A stretch of 64,000 bases of DNA, taken from NCBI GenBank assembly GCA_921293015.1, contig OV121087.1, forward strand, positions 8,878,501 through 8,942,500. Direction: 5' to 3'. Numbering within the stretch: position 1 is the stretch's first letter; each line of letters opens with the position of its first letter. The position numbers were made by a program, and so were the translations under genes. Origin of the DNA: Phorcus lineatus (lineage: Eukaryota; Mollusca; Gastropoda; Trochida; Trochidae). Under the pieces are notes generated by a model, which saw nothing but the letters and a program-made list of their open reading frames with translations, made no database searches and was not told the origin of the DNA. Positions 27,901 to 40,214 of the stretch are shown here, piece after piece.

Positions 27901-30900
27901 AATTTGGGTACTGGTTCATTCTTACAGCATCTGTAATTTATTTTGAAAAGTTTGATAATTCTAACAAACCATTAATCTTCAAAACCCTTCAGAAACCTTG
28001 CTAAAATGTTGCAGGGTATACCAGACAGCATTATGTTTGAGTCGAGTGTGATCATTGAGTACTTAGACCGCATGTATCCAGACCCACCCCTCTATCCGAC
28101 TGACCCCTGGCGCCGGGCACAGGCCAAGATGTGGATGGACTGGGAGCTTGGTCTTGTTGATGTGAGTATGAAAGCTTAAAACCCTTCTTGTTTGCAGTGT
28201 TATTACTCGCCTGGTATACTGTGGTGTATTCAAAACCAATGATAACTGGTGATACTGCTGGATGTGTCACATAATGAAAATTTGTGGCTGGGTTTTAGTA
28301 ATGTCCCTTTTCACAATTATTTCTGAATTGTTTAGTGGTTAGTGCTTGGATAAGATCAAAGGTTAGCAAAGGATTAAATAACTTGCGCTACTCTTGTGGG
28401 GAGAGAATGTCCTTGTGATTGTCTAAGCAATTAAAAAATTTTAAAGACCCTGACACATGTAAATTCCCATCGTTTTAACACATTTTCCCATGTTGGTTTT
28501 AAAAAAATTTTAAAAGCAAAAGATTGAAATCAATGAACATTATTAATGATAATGAATTGAACTGACCAGTTGTTGACTGTTGGTTTCAGGATCATGTTCC
28601 TGTGATGTATGCCAATGTCCTTTCCTATATCATACGCCTGACCAACCAATCAAAAGAAGCCTTTCTGAAGTCAATGCATCCAAACATGCCAAAGGCCAAG
28701 GTTGATGTTATGAGCAAGTGAGTACCAGTCTGATTAAAATCGACTGTATTCCGAGGAATAAAAGTTTTTTAATATTGGCTCTAACGGGATTCGAATATAC
28801 CCGGTACTCTATCAGGGGCTTTCCTCTCCACAATGGTCTGAAAGCAGCCTAACTGCTTGCACGTGCTGATACCAGTTTAGCACAGACAATACCTTGTCAT
28901 TAGCCGTCCAAACACATCATTGTGTTTAAAATAAGGATAGCGGTGATCAAGGTTTACTTGAGGTTACTTACCTGTAGATACTGATACCGAGCTACATTCA
29001 GACTGTTGTGGAGAGAAAGCCACTTAAAGAGTAGGTTCGAATCCCACTAGAGCCATTTTTTAATAACACTTTATTCTTTCGAGCAAAGCTTTCAGTGCTT
29101 TTTAATAGCTGTTTTTATTATTTGTATTGGCCAACATCCTGCTCTAGGAATTGGATCCATTTTTGGCTCACAGTTTGGTATTTATCTCAGTGGTAGAAAG
29201 TTGTTCTTCATCCTTGCATGGGACAGGAAGCTAAGCAAGGTTCAGTGAGGAGGAGTTTGGCTTGATTGGGTTTTAAAAGCGCATTTCCATCCCCCTTTGT
29301 AAGGGGTAGTTCCTTTAGGTAAAATAACGCATATTTGACCAGACTTTTATGGAAGCAAAATCTATCTATTTGATACTTCTTGCTTTAAGTGGAGAGTTTC
29401 AGATGATGAACTCCACATCAGCAAAGCTAGACTATTTTAAATGTAGTCTTCAACCTTGAAATATAATAAATGTGAATTACCTGATGAGCTAAGCGCCAAT
29501 GGAACTATTTAATACTAAATAAGAATTATAGTCATGGAAAAGATAAATATTTTTCTCTGTCCTCAGAGTTTATGACGGGACTATGCGAAACCCTGAAGAG
29601 CTGGAGAAGCATGCCCTGGCCAGCTACCAGAACCTGCTAGTGTTGGAGGCCGCCCTGGAGGGGAAGGACTATCTGGTAGTTATTTGCTTTTATAATTCAA
29701 CTTGATGTAACTAATGGCTGAAATATTGGGAGGTACCATTAAACAATAACTCACTCATCCCTCAAAATTTTTATTATACCGAAGATATCGCCCGCGTGAG
29801 ATCAAGGTTAATATGCTACAGGATCATGTCACAGTAGATTTGGCAACAAAATAATGTCACAATGCAATGACATTAGCACATTGGAAAGTTAATAGCAGAG
29901 CTGGGATGTTAAATTTACATTGCAATTTAACGAAGAATGATTCACATTCTAATATATAATCTTGTCTTGTGTCACAAGTTATCAAATTAAAAAATTGTAA
30001 CTAATAACTCTTAAGATGTGGTTGATATGTTTGATAGCAGAAGACTGAGTTGAGATTCCTGATAAATAAATAAAGGACCACATTTTATGACTGTCTACAT
30101 GTCAGTAACATTCAACTCAGTTTTTAAGATATGATAAGAGAATGACATATACATTATTTTTCCAAAAGCTCTGAAATAACCTATGATTTAACTATAATTT
30201 CATATTTGTTTGTAAGACTTCAGTCACCTTTGTAAGAGTTGATTATTTTCTCAAGGTGGGTGACAGGTTCTCTGTGGCAGACATTGCAGTGATTCCAAGA
30301 ATTCAGACCTTCCTGCTCTGTGGTCTCTTCTTTGACAAGCAGCATTTCCCAAACATCTGCCGCTACCTTGCAAAACTGGAGGGAAGACCCTCCTTTGTAG
30401 CAAGTGAAACATTTGGTTCCCGTATCGGTAAACAAATTCTCACCAGAGCTCCATGGTTTATAGTTGGGCTCAGCAATTGGAAATGTGGTGTGAAGCATGA
30501 ACGATTTGAGGGAAGACACTTGATAGAAAAGTAAGTCCTATCAGTCAGAAATGTTTGAAAACTAGGTAATACTGAATTAGAATTTTTTTTATTGTTCTCG
30601 GTGCTTCAGCCAGGCAGCGCCATAGTGCCAATGACGCATACAATATAAAAAAATTGGCTCCGAGCTTGTTGGTCAACAAGCTCGTGTGAGCTTATGTGAA
30701 GACCGCTCCAGCAACATAAATATATGAACATGATCATGACAAGAACGTATATGAAATCTTCAGCATTACTTCTTGCTGCAAAATTATTTTGAGCAAGCAA
30801 ATTACAAATTATAAATTTTTTTACTTAGGCATTTAACTGAATCTATTTGTAACCTTAAGACTATAATTAATGTGTTATCCACAAAGTTACAATAATAAAG

Positions 30901-33900
30901 TCCTATGAAAAATCTATTCTGTGAAGTTTGAGTAATTAATTTTTGATGATACAGTCATATCAAAATAAGATAGATAACATGTACGTATCACGATATCTCA
31001 TAATGATACAAACTTCCCATGTCATGGTCACCTATTTACAGGCAATGTAGCACGATATATAAAGGTTCATGTTGTCAATACCACAATATCATTAGAAATC
31101 TCTAAAATACTGATGCTCGGAATATGTCTGTACTACATTCAGGGCTGTTGGTGAGAGCAGTAAAAAGGTGACGGTGCCTCTTGTACAGAGTAATCTTCCA
31201 TATGTGGATGCCAAGAATGTGACAGTATTTGACTACCCAATATCATCAGATATCTGGCAGATCAAGATTCTTCTCATGGAGAAGGTGAGAATTGTCACGA
31301 TATCTTTGATAATATCTTTGATGGTGGTTTCAGATCACATCTCTTTGGTCTTAGATTTATTTCTTGAATGTTGACGCTCTGACCAAGAACCAAAGTAATA
31401 TTCTATATTGATTATGATCCATAGTATAGAATTAAAGACTTTAGAAGCATTGATGTTTTTTAGGTTGGTTCTGTAAAGTCGTTTGAACATTGATATCCAT
31501 TCAGAAGGTTATGATGTTAAGGCATTTCAACATGATGATGTCAACGTTAACAAATGCAAATGCAAGCTATAAACTATTGCTAATGTAACTTTATGATTCC
31601 ACAAGTATGGATTTTATACCAATGTTGATATTTTGACATGCTCATAGCTCATTGAGAACCAGAACATAAATATAGATTTTGCCCCCAAAACTAATGTCCA
31701 ATATTTGTAGGAAAAGATAATGATAACAGTAAGAAAATCTGGAAAAAACCCAAATTGTTTCCCTTTAAATTCTTTTATTAAATCCAAAAATCCAAAGTCT
31801 CCATATGAAATAATCAAGTAATTACCAAATGTCCAGGATAAATTTATGAAATATTAAGTAGATGTTTGTCGTCCAAACAAGAAAAAAATAGGTAGAACCT
31901 GACAAAATCTTAGCACCTATACTTTTGATCTTCAGGGAGTTCCATTCAAGACTATTGATTGTCCATTCATTGATCTGATTGGTCGGGCTGCTGGATCAGG
32001 GTCAGTGGTCAAAGTTCAACATGGAGGAAAAATAGTGACTGGTCCACGAACAGTGCTTGAATATCTTGACACATCATTTCCAGATAATCACCGTATGTAG
32101 AGCATTCAAATAAGGATTCAAATCTTTGGGCTGATAGGCTTTGTTTTGGAAAAATAGAAATGAATATAACACTGATATAAAATCTGGTATTATCATATAG
32201 CAAACAGAGTATACTATATACTTATTTTGAGACTAATCCATATATCTCTTGGTTTACGTTTTATTTTTTTAAGATTGCCCCCTCATGACCATGATTAAAT
32301 GTTTCTATAGACCGCCACTACACTCTGGATCGATGGTACTCTCAACCTGATAACTTACCCTTTGACTTCAACACTGACACACCTGAGCTTCGTAGTTTAA
32401 CAGTAAAGGCATTGGTTGAAATCGGTTTCGATGGTGTATGGTTATTGGTTAAGCCGAATCCTCTTGAGTAAAAAATATTTGAAACAAGATTTCTTTGGTG
32501 CCCTGGGGCTTCCTGACTGAGATTCTGTTGTTTCCTTTCTTGTGTTTGTTTGCCTAGTCTAGATTTCAGAGCTTTGTGATCTTTTGCATAACTATATTTT
32601 AAAAATTGCATGGGTTGTTCACAAGGGCTTACAATAACTCCAGCGCCGGGTGGATGATAATGTCAAAGTGTATTTCAATTTACGATGAAGTCACATTAAA
32701 TTGGTTAATAAAAGACTGAGGAGCGACGGGAGTTAGTAAGATTATCAGGTCGAATCTACCTTCAATCCTAAGTATATGAGAGAATTATCAAAATTTTTAC
32801 TCTGAATTGTCAAGGAATTCAGAATTCAATTTGCAAGAAGCTTAGTGACATTCTTTCATATGATGTTTTGATATCATTTATTCTTTCTTATATTCACCTT
32901 AGAGAATATCGGGTTTTACTGCAGATTTGATACCCTCAGAAGCAAAGCTACGTGCTGAAGTACAGTCCTGGCAGGCCTGGGAACAAGCAATGTTTATCAA
33001 TGAGTTAGCTCCCTTGGTAGAAACATTCATTGTGTCAAAGGTCATGGTGCTCAGGTAATATTTGAATTGCATGTATGTAGTTGTGTAGAGTTTAAAATTA
33101 AATTTTTTGGACAAATGTTTATCATATCTTTCCAAAAGCTAAATTTCCAACGCAAGACAAAACCATCTGTAATCTCAATTACTGCCATTTCAAGCTTTGC
33201 AACATCAAGCAAAAATTGTGAGTGCAATGCCACTTTTGCAATTACAAGAAAGAAGTTTCGTTAAGAAAGCTTCTACTTGGACTATCATATCAGCTGCAGT
33301 AGACTAAAGTACTGACTCAGAATTAACGCCATTATCCACCAAATGTAAAAGAAAGTTGAACATGTCTGATTCTGACTGCAAAAGTGATTACTGAACATAA
33401 CCAAGTGAACAGATTGGTGAACTACTAGTTTGGTACAACATTGATAATTAGACATCTTGTCAAGTAATCACCTTGGTTACTGGTCAAACAAAAAAACAAT
33501 ATCTGTGTTTTGGCATTTTGTGCTTAATACATATCATGAACAATAGCATACCTTTAAGGTATCGTAAAGTCGCAGTTAATAAGACATACCATACTATGTG
33601 TGCAGGTATGAGAATCACCTGGATGACCTGCTGTCCCTGAGGAGTAACCTTACCTACCAGGCCAAGTTCAACAGCATCCTGAAGTGCTTCATGTCCGGGT
33701 AAGATGTGTAATGTGTGTCTAGATCTGTTCAAACAACTTAAAGAGGCTGGCCGATCGGCTTGTGACTTTGTTGTTTTGAGCCAAAAAGCGCTGTACTTTT
33801 ACTAATTTTTAAAACAATAAGAAGATAAAATATTGGTATGGATAGAATATTTTTACATAACTTTAGGTTAATGATAAGACAAATCAACAATGCCTTGAAA

Positions 33901-35196
33901 AGTTGTAGCAAGGCTTTTCACACTTGTAACGCCATTGAAACGCTTCACTTCTCATTTTTGTTTTATTTTACCAAGCGCGCACACTCATTTATCTAGTTGT
34001 CAAATCTAAGTCATCCTAATTGTACCCCTTGTAATATATTTCAACTTGGTTATGTGATAATAGTGATATTCCTACTTGTATAAACGGAAATGTCCTTTTG
34101 AATTTGATTTCCACAATTTGATTTCAAGTACACGTTTATGAAAAGTCAAACCTCTCAACTGAACAGGGTAATAAAAACATGTCATTGATGCCTAATGGAG
34201 CTTTTGCTCTTGAGTTCTTATTCATTTTATGAACTGTTGATTTTATACAAAATGCTGCTAGAGACAATAAACCAATATAATTCAAATTTGTAATGCTATT
34301 AATTGTATTTCTGAAAAAATTTTCTTAGCCTTAAGTCGGACAGTCCAGTATGGAAAGAGTTAAAGGAAAGCTATAGTGATTTGATTGAAACTGAGGAACA
34401 GCGAGCTAGAAGGAAGGAGATGAGCTTTGAGCTGCTTCACATCAGACTACAGCATCTCAACCAGTCCCTGCAGGTCTGTACGCAGTGTTTGAATAACATT
34501 TTGTTTTCAATGGCAACGGTTTTGTGGTATAAAATATCAATCAGCTCCTACAATGTATTGACATGTAGTTTATGTGTTTCATGCATGCCAGGTGGTCTCA
34601 TTTGAAATACGCCCTGTCTAATATAAAACAGCATTTTGCTTACAGGAAGCCAGCTATTTCAGTTAAATTATTATCAGTCCTGTGCCATAAGTGTGTGAAA
34701 TATAATCAATACAATACTTAACCCAGTCCAAATCAAACTTTTTTTATGAAACTACTTAGTGTTTTCATATTTAACGAAAGAAAGGGAGTTAGGTATTAAA
34801 ACTATACATGAGTTAAAAATCTAAACTTGCTCTTCAAGAGAATATGTTTAACTGTAATATTATCAATCAACTTCAGGCCAGACTAATCACCACCTGAAGG
34901 ACTATCTGCATTTTCTCTAAAATTTGAAATATTTGCTCAACAGATAAGTGGCTGCCAGATATTCTTACTTTTCTGATATTGTTTTGTCCTTTTTGCAGGA
35001 TAAAACATACCTGGTTGGCGATAGACTGACAGCCGCAGACATCTGCGTGTTCTCCAGACTAGCTCTGTTCTCACACCTGCGTATGAAGATATCTGCCTCC
35101 AAATACCCACATGTAGCTGTGTGGATGGCAAAACTACAAGCAAGGCAACCTTTCACTAAGTGCATTGACTTTCTCGATAAAATTCTCAATATATGA
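24902..35196 (+). CDS. Tandem two-module glutathione S-transferase-like protein, 14 exons, 636 aa
   Basis: Exons read from GT-AG borders in one continuous frame: 24902-24966, 25538-25646, 27197-27295, 28015-28161, 28590-28717, 29567-29675, 30256-30530, 31143-31284, 31936-32092, 32311-32402, 32903-33054, 33606-33698, 34329-34473, 34999-35196. Module 1 has a thioredoxin-like GST_N domain (about residues 31-110) with SPCARRVRI at 39-47, the cis-proline motif KVPAI (Pro83) and the glutathione-contacting ES pair (100-101). A helical GST_C domain follows, with the N-capping box SVAD (225-228). Module 2 starts near residue 335. It keeps FDYPISS and a TVLEYL helix but lacks a clear cis-Pro motif; its GST_C half keeps GDRLTAAD (578-585). 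Known GSTs join glutathione to electrophiles; Cys41/Ser39 are candidate catalytic residues of module 1. Residues 2-13 are hydrophobic (possible short anchor). The end of exon 10 is uncertain: in-phase alternatives are 32437 and 32449. The fold assignment is firm; the class (zeta/omega-like) is a guess. Confidence 0.9.
26455..26575. repeat. MITE fragment in GST intron 2
   Basis: Matches the interior of the MITE at 9195-9639 (CAAACAATATC, CCAAAATTATGTTTGACT, GTCCAGTTTT against its 9405-9490). Ends not preserved. The rest of intron 2 (25647-27196) shows nothing recognisable. Confidence 0.6.
28751..29085. mobile_element. Foldback element with tRNA-like sequence in both arms (GST intron 5)
   Basis: Two arms of about 70-95 bases in inverted orientation: left 28751-28842, right about 28998-29085. 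Each arm contains TGGCTCTA, GGGATTCGAA and TTTC(C)TCTCCACAA; the last of the three is near-identical in both. Read outward, each arm has the B-box form GGTTCGAATCCC or a variant, so the element looks like two tRNA-like SINE heads facing each other. A 10-base match TTTTTTAATA occurs on both outer sides and may be a target duplication. Confidence 0.65.
30661..30684. repeat. Short perfect palindrome in GST intron 7
   Basis: GAGCTTGTTG and CAACAAGCTC flank a two-base centre. Could be a cruciform site or chance. Confidence 0.6.
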
Positions 35197-35883
35197 AGAC
35201 CTTGTGTTAAAGATTGTTCAGAGTCACAATGGTCATGAGCAGACGCTCTATAAACTCAACTAAAAGAAGCTATTCTTCAATCTTGTCTAGGAAACATGAG
35301 GCAATAAGATGCTTTATACAAAATGAATTAGTATGTTGTTGTGTTGGGTATCCTTTGAACTTTCCAGTAAAAAAATTCACAATGTAAGGATATGTCACCA
35401 GGGGACCACAGCAAAGGGAATCTAGCATTGTGACTGGCTTAAAAACCAATGGTAGGAGCAAAAAGTTTGATTTAAGAGCAATCTCACTGGTGCATGTATT
35501 AAGATGAAATTTATAATCTTTTACATAATTTGGCCACATGTTTTGGTCATTTTCAATGTTGTTTATGATCACTTTTGTCTTATTTTCAAAACAGTCTTCA
35601 TAAAAACCTTGAAGAAAGCATTGTAAATTATTCTTTATTTCTGATCTTCTTCTGCAACCCATATAAACAAAACAGTTTTCCAGGTGTATTAAGAAATCTC
35701 AGAGGTGCATTACCAAAAACCTATGACACGAAATAGGTCTGGCCACAGGGATTAGTTTGAAGGCTGTTTCCAGAATGATAAAATCAATCGTTGCTTTTCA
35801 TATCTTCAGAGTTGTTTTAACCTGAGGCAGACAGTTAATATGAACTGGATCCTGATTAAATATCATTGATTTATTTCACAGTA

Positions 35884-35889
35884 AATAAA
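35884..35889 (+). terminator. Candidate polyadenylation signal of the double-GST gene
   Basis: AATAAA lies about 690 bases after the stop codon at 35196. A second AATAAA is at 36324-36329. Either could end the transcript; the stretch from 35197 to here would then be its 3' UTR. Confidence 0.45.
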
Positions 35890-37372
35890 ATATTAGGTGT
35901 TGCAATTCTTTTTTCCAGGTGAAACATGTTTTTATGAAAGAGAACTGAAATCAGGGAACTACAATATAAATGATACAAAACTGTATTTGTTAAATCTTGA
36001 ACATGCTAACAAATTGCAAACGTGAGCTAAATATTTCGAGAGTCTTTGTTGTCAGTTATATTTGTTTGTTGGTGCTAGGTTATCTGTTTTATCAACAGAC
36101 ATTTGTTACAATATGTGTATGATTTGTTGTTATTGCAATATTCAATTTTGAATCCCTGTCCTATTGGGCATTCTGTTAAGGTTATTACATATTAATTTGT
36201 TTCAGTTAAACTTTTGCGCTCAGATGCTAAGTTATCTTTTAACTCACATTTTGTTTCTCACATGTGCTCTTACTGCAAAGTTACAATCTGTATCGTTAAC
36301 TTAAAGCAGTTTTGATAATTGATAATAAAACATATGAAGATGTTCCTTTTTCTTGTCCTTTGCAACACTGGTGTTGTAGGTGAGTGGAAAGATGTATATG
36401 TGGTCCTTCAGACTCTTTAACTTCTGAAGAAATCCTTTATACAGATGCCTAGAAGAGCCCTGAGTGTCATGTCAGTGACACACAATGTTAGAAGACTGTT
36501 AATGCTCTCTTGCAGATCCGTCTTATATTTGGCTTTGTAATAACATTTTCAGCTAATCAGGCCTCAAACCTTTGTTGGGGTTATGTCATCGCATGGCTTA
36601 CGGTGTGGGTGTCAGGCTATCCTTCTGTCAATCTGTCTGTTAACTTTCTTCTTCTCTAGAACAAGGAGCTCAAAGAATTTGAAATCTTGTTTAAGAACTC
36701 ATTGGCTAATAGGACTTGTGATTTAGAGATTTGGTTATTTATGGCCCCTTATAAGAGCCAAATGGGGAACACTCTAAAACCGTCTTTAGAAGCAAAAGGT
36801 TTAGAAAGCTGAAATCTATGTTCATCTTCTCCAATAGAAGACTGATGAGGATTATAACCCTTTGTCACCTAATTATAAAAGCCCATCGGTCCACACTCTC
36901 AAAGCCTATTTAATCTTCTTTGTCTGAAGCAAAAAATCTAAAATGTGAGATGTCGGAATTATATTCTTTGTAATTGGTCTTTAAAGACCCTGTGCCTGTA
37001 ATTGGGGCCGCAGTGATTGTACCTGAAAAACCTAATTGAGGCTATTTTTTCCAAGAGAACTAAGTTCTACTAAGCTGACAGTGACAGTGAATTTTAATTT
37101 TTTTTTTTCACAGTTCTTCAAATAATTATTTTGTTGGAAAACAAATTGATTGGCACAAGCATACAATAACGGAAACTTCAACTTGTTCACAGCAATTCAT
37201 TTTACGGACATCATAGGTTTTCTAAGACATAATATCCTTTAAAAACATTTAAACATTTGTATCGTGATGTTATTTTAAGCTTTAAATGTAGGGGATGATA
37301 AAAAATGAAAACAAGTTTAAAATGTTTATCAGTACGTGCTTGTTACTTATCTAACTTTCATGTTAATAATTC
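35890..37372. other. Non-coding interval
   Basis: 3' flank of the double-GST gene up to the LINE at 37373. No gene, no repeat I can name. Confidence 0.5.
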
Positions 37373-38776
37373 ACTCCATGGTGGAAGATAAGTGTTATGG
37401 CCTATGCGGACGATATAGGTATACTTGCAGAAAATGAAAAAGACTTATATACTCTCTTGGAGGCGCTGAACATCTGGTGTGATTTGAACAAGATGACAGT
37501 TAATTCCAGCAAGTCCAAAATAGTGCATTTAAGAAGAAATTCTGTGGAGAAAACTAAGTGCAACTTTTACTGTGGAGGCATTAATCTAGAGGTGGTAGAA
37601 AGCTATAATTATTTAGGACTGTTGCTAACCGAGCACTTGGACTATATGCGGATGGGAAAGGCAGTGGCAAGTTCGGCAAGTAGAGCCCTTGTATTTCTCA
37701 TGTCAAAGAACAAAGTAATCGGACATATGCGATTTGTTACTGTCAGCAAGCTATACGATACCATGGTTTGGGCCACCATAGACTATGGAGCTGCTATTTG
37801 GGAACTTTTGATATACCTGCAATCAATACAGTCCACAACCGTTCTATGAAGTTTTTCATGGGAGTAAAGAAACACACATCAAACAGTGCAGTTGCTGGAG
37901 ATATGGAATGGGTGCCACCGGTTGTCCGATAATGAAAGGCTGTCTCCCGTTTCTATAAGGTTGCAAGTAATAGATGTACAGATAGACTGTTTTGGTTGTG
38001 TTTGAGTGGGCAAACAGGGAGGCGTTAGCTAACAAGCGTAACTGGAACTTTCGTATCCATAGCAAGTATAGAAGTTTGGAGTTGGACCATTTCATCCCCA
38101 TAGACAACACTTTCATCGTTAGATTTATTACTACGGATGTTACAGGAAAAATTGAACAAAGATTTTCTACAGAGTGGAAAGCAACATTAGATTCTCCAAA
38201 CAGCAAGCTCGGACAAGGTGGGAACAAGTTACGACTTTATCGACTTCATAAGAGTACATACGGTACAGATCAGAGGAGTATTTGCAGAGTTCTCTCCCTT
38301 CTACATATCGATCGGCGTTGGCGCAATTCAGATGTGAGTCGAAACGGGACGTTATTGCAATATTCCTTTAGCTGAGAGAGTATGTTTTAATTGTTTTAAC
38401 ACTGTTGAAGATGAGTGTCATGTTTTATTTTATTTTCCACAATATACGGATCTTAGATGAGAGCTTTTATCCGAAAGTGTGGAAACATGTCAAGATTTTA
38501 GTACTTTTAATGAATACGAAAAGTTTAGCTTCGTAATGTTGTTGCCAAAACCTGCAGACTTATTTTAGAACGACGAAAATTTGTTTTATATAAAGTTTGA
38601 TATATGGTACCTTTTATATGTTTTACACTTTATCGTATGTAGCCCATGTTTATTTTGTGTGTGTTTTAGTCACTCATAAACCTCAATGGGTGGCTCTTAA
38701 CCTATGGTTTTTACCTGTTTATATGTTTGTAATGCTAAGAGGTGAGACTTAAATAAAATATTTGTCTGTCTGTCTC
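37373..38776 (+). mobile_element. 5'-truncated non-LTR retrotransposon (LINE), RT palm to 3' end
   Basis: The reading frame enters at the reverse transcriptase catalytic box (KISVMAYADDIGILAE, 37373-37430) and runs through VNSSKSKIVHL and YNYLGLLL to about 37830. It then continues with frameshifts and stops (MKFFMGVKKHTSN near 37850) to a C-terminal zinc-knuckle-like piece, CFNCFNTVEDECHVL (about 38385-38430). The element ends in AATAAAATATT followed by a short TGTC repeat at about 38755-38776, a typical LINE 3' tail. Everything before the RT fingers/palm is missing, as expected for incomplete reverse transcription. It is inactive. Confidence 0.85.
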
Positions 38777-38964
38777 CATTGGTGTCAGACAAATCAACAA
38801 CCAACCAATTTTTCATCCTAGGAGGTGATCAACTGTAGCAACTTAATTATCCCCGTATCCGTGGTAACAGATCTAGACAGTCTACCGTCTGACCTCATTA
38901 TGTAAACAGTGTACACAGTTTGAAAACAACTCATTAGATTTTTAGATATAGGTTGGACAATTAC

Positions 38965-39290
38965 CCTATCCCCATATGCACAAAGTTCAAACTGTTTCCA
39001 CAGAAACAAGAAAAAGAATTGAGTAACCAAAGAAGCAGTAGGCACAACTCCATCACTAGATTTTACCACATACCAAGTTTCGAAAAAATATTGAACGGTA
39101 TTTGAGCTATTGCCCGGAAACGAAAGCATCCCCCCTATATGCACAAAGTTCAAATTGTTTCCATTGAAACCAGAAAAAAATTCAGAATAACCAAAATAGC
39201 AAAAGGCACCACGCCACCACTGGACCTTATAACATACCAAGTTTCGTAATAAAATATTGAATGGTCAGGAAACGAAAGCATTTCGGAATT
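38965..39290. repeat. Two-unit tandem repeat, period 163 bases
   Basis: ATATGCACAAAGTTCAAA starts at 38974 and again at 39137. Both units carry TGTTTCCA, GGCACAACTCCATCACT-like and CATACCAAGTTTCG. The minus-strand ORFs here (38818-39392) are a product of the repeat and resemble no known protein. Confidence 0.8.
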
Positions 39291-39637
39291 ACGGAATAAC
39301 GGAATTACGTATACGAACGGAACTGAAAACATTATGTCTTCCGCAAAGCTTTGCTGGGGAAATTGCTTAAATTTGACGATCACATATCGCATGGATGGAT
39401 TATTTGTTCCTGGATTTGTTGTGAGTATTCATGGTAAAAGTGGGATGAACTGATTGCTTCGAGGAGATAAGAGTTAAGTAACTGTGTAATTAAAGGTGCG
39501 AACACGTTTCCAAGCAATCGTTTCACACGTTTAGACGCAGACGCAGTATTCATGTTACGTCTGTTGTTCACCCCTTTTTCGTCTTCCTGATCTTTAAGGA
39601 TTTGCGTATTTAAATTCACATCGAATTCAACCACAGA

Positions 39638-40171
39638 ATGGAAGACACAGCACAAACTATCGACTACCGATACTCAATGGACAAGAGAGTAACTGTACCA
39701 GATAAAGGTTTCAAGATCGCCATCATTGGTTCACGCAAGGTTAGAAGGGCACAGATACTTATGAATTTCTTCAAGGGAACACAAGACGGACAGAAGATTA
39801 TTAGAAACCTTCTCTCGGCTAAAAAGGCCATGTTGATTATGAAACTTGTTGACAGTGATTCGGGTAACCCGTTTCACGAAGAGGCGATCAGTGATTGTGA
39901 TATCTTCATCATTGTACAGGAGAAGAACGATCATAAGCAGGATCCAATGGCGTACATCAGCGAGATCCAACAGGAAAAAAACGAATTCCCTTCTCAAGTT
40001 TTTATCGTGTCCAACCCAACGTATGACCATAATCTCACGGAGGTGTATCCAGTACTGAAAGGCGTCAAGTACTCTCTAAGCCAGTGCTATAAACGGATCA
40101 GAGTCAATGCTGTTTCCTCCGACTATTCTTTATCTCTTCATTTCCTTGATGAATTTCGTGATGAAATGTAA
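39638..40171 (+). CDS. Unrecognised protein family, paralog 1 (177 aa)
   Basis: I do not recognise this family. The ORF is 177 codons from an ATG. A variable 26-residue N-terminus precedes an alternating strand/helix pattern: KIAIIGSRKVRRAQIL (26-41), a basic helix, KLVDSD (69-74), SDCDIFIIVQEKND (85-98), QVFIVSNPTYDH (strand), then EVYPVLKGV and a C-terminal HFLDEF. The pattern resembles a Rossmann or P-loop-like sandwich, but there is no Walker A lysine-serine/threonine and no NKxD box, so nucleotide binding cannot be claimed. An ungapped alignment with the ORF at 43502-44035 has about 73% identity over residues 27-177 (hand count), with 24 identical residues in a row around 84-107. That conservation over diverged DNA argues for a real protein. 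A splice donor GTAAGT overlaps the stop at 40168-40173, so the exon may continue elsewhere. A LINE 3' end begins about 45 bases downstream. Confidence 0.75.
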   Translation: MEDTAQTIDYRYSMDKRVTVPDKGFKIAIIGSRKVRRAQILMNFFKGTQDGQKIIRNLLSAKKAMLIMKLVDSDSGNPFHEEAISDCDIFIIVQEKNDHKQDPMAYISEIQQEKNEFPSQVFIVSNPTYDHNLTEVYPVLKGVKYSLSQCYKRIRVNAVSSDYSLSLHFLDEFRDEM

Positions 40172-40214
40172 GTTTTTTGCTGCTATCATGTTTTCTGTGA
40201 ATATTTGTTTTTTA

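Noticed and set aside
35270..35662. 130-residue minus-strand ORF
   Set aside because: It lies antisense to the likely 3' UTR of the double-GST gene, has no recognisable motif, and its length is possible by chance.
38818..39392. Overlapping minus-strand ORFs with repeated TWYV words
   Set aside because: The repetition comes from the 163-base DNA tandem repeat; no known domain.
39638..40171. Assignment of the unknown family to Ras-like GTPases or to the SLOG (GSR-motif) superfamily
   Set aside because: IAIIGSRK resembles both, but the Walker A lysine and NKxD are absent, and so are the later glycine motifs of SLOG proteins.
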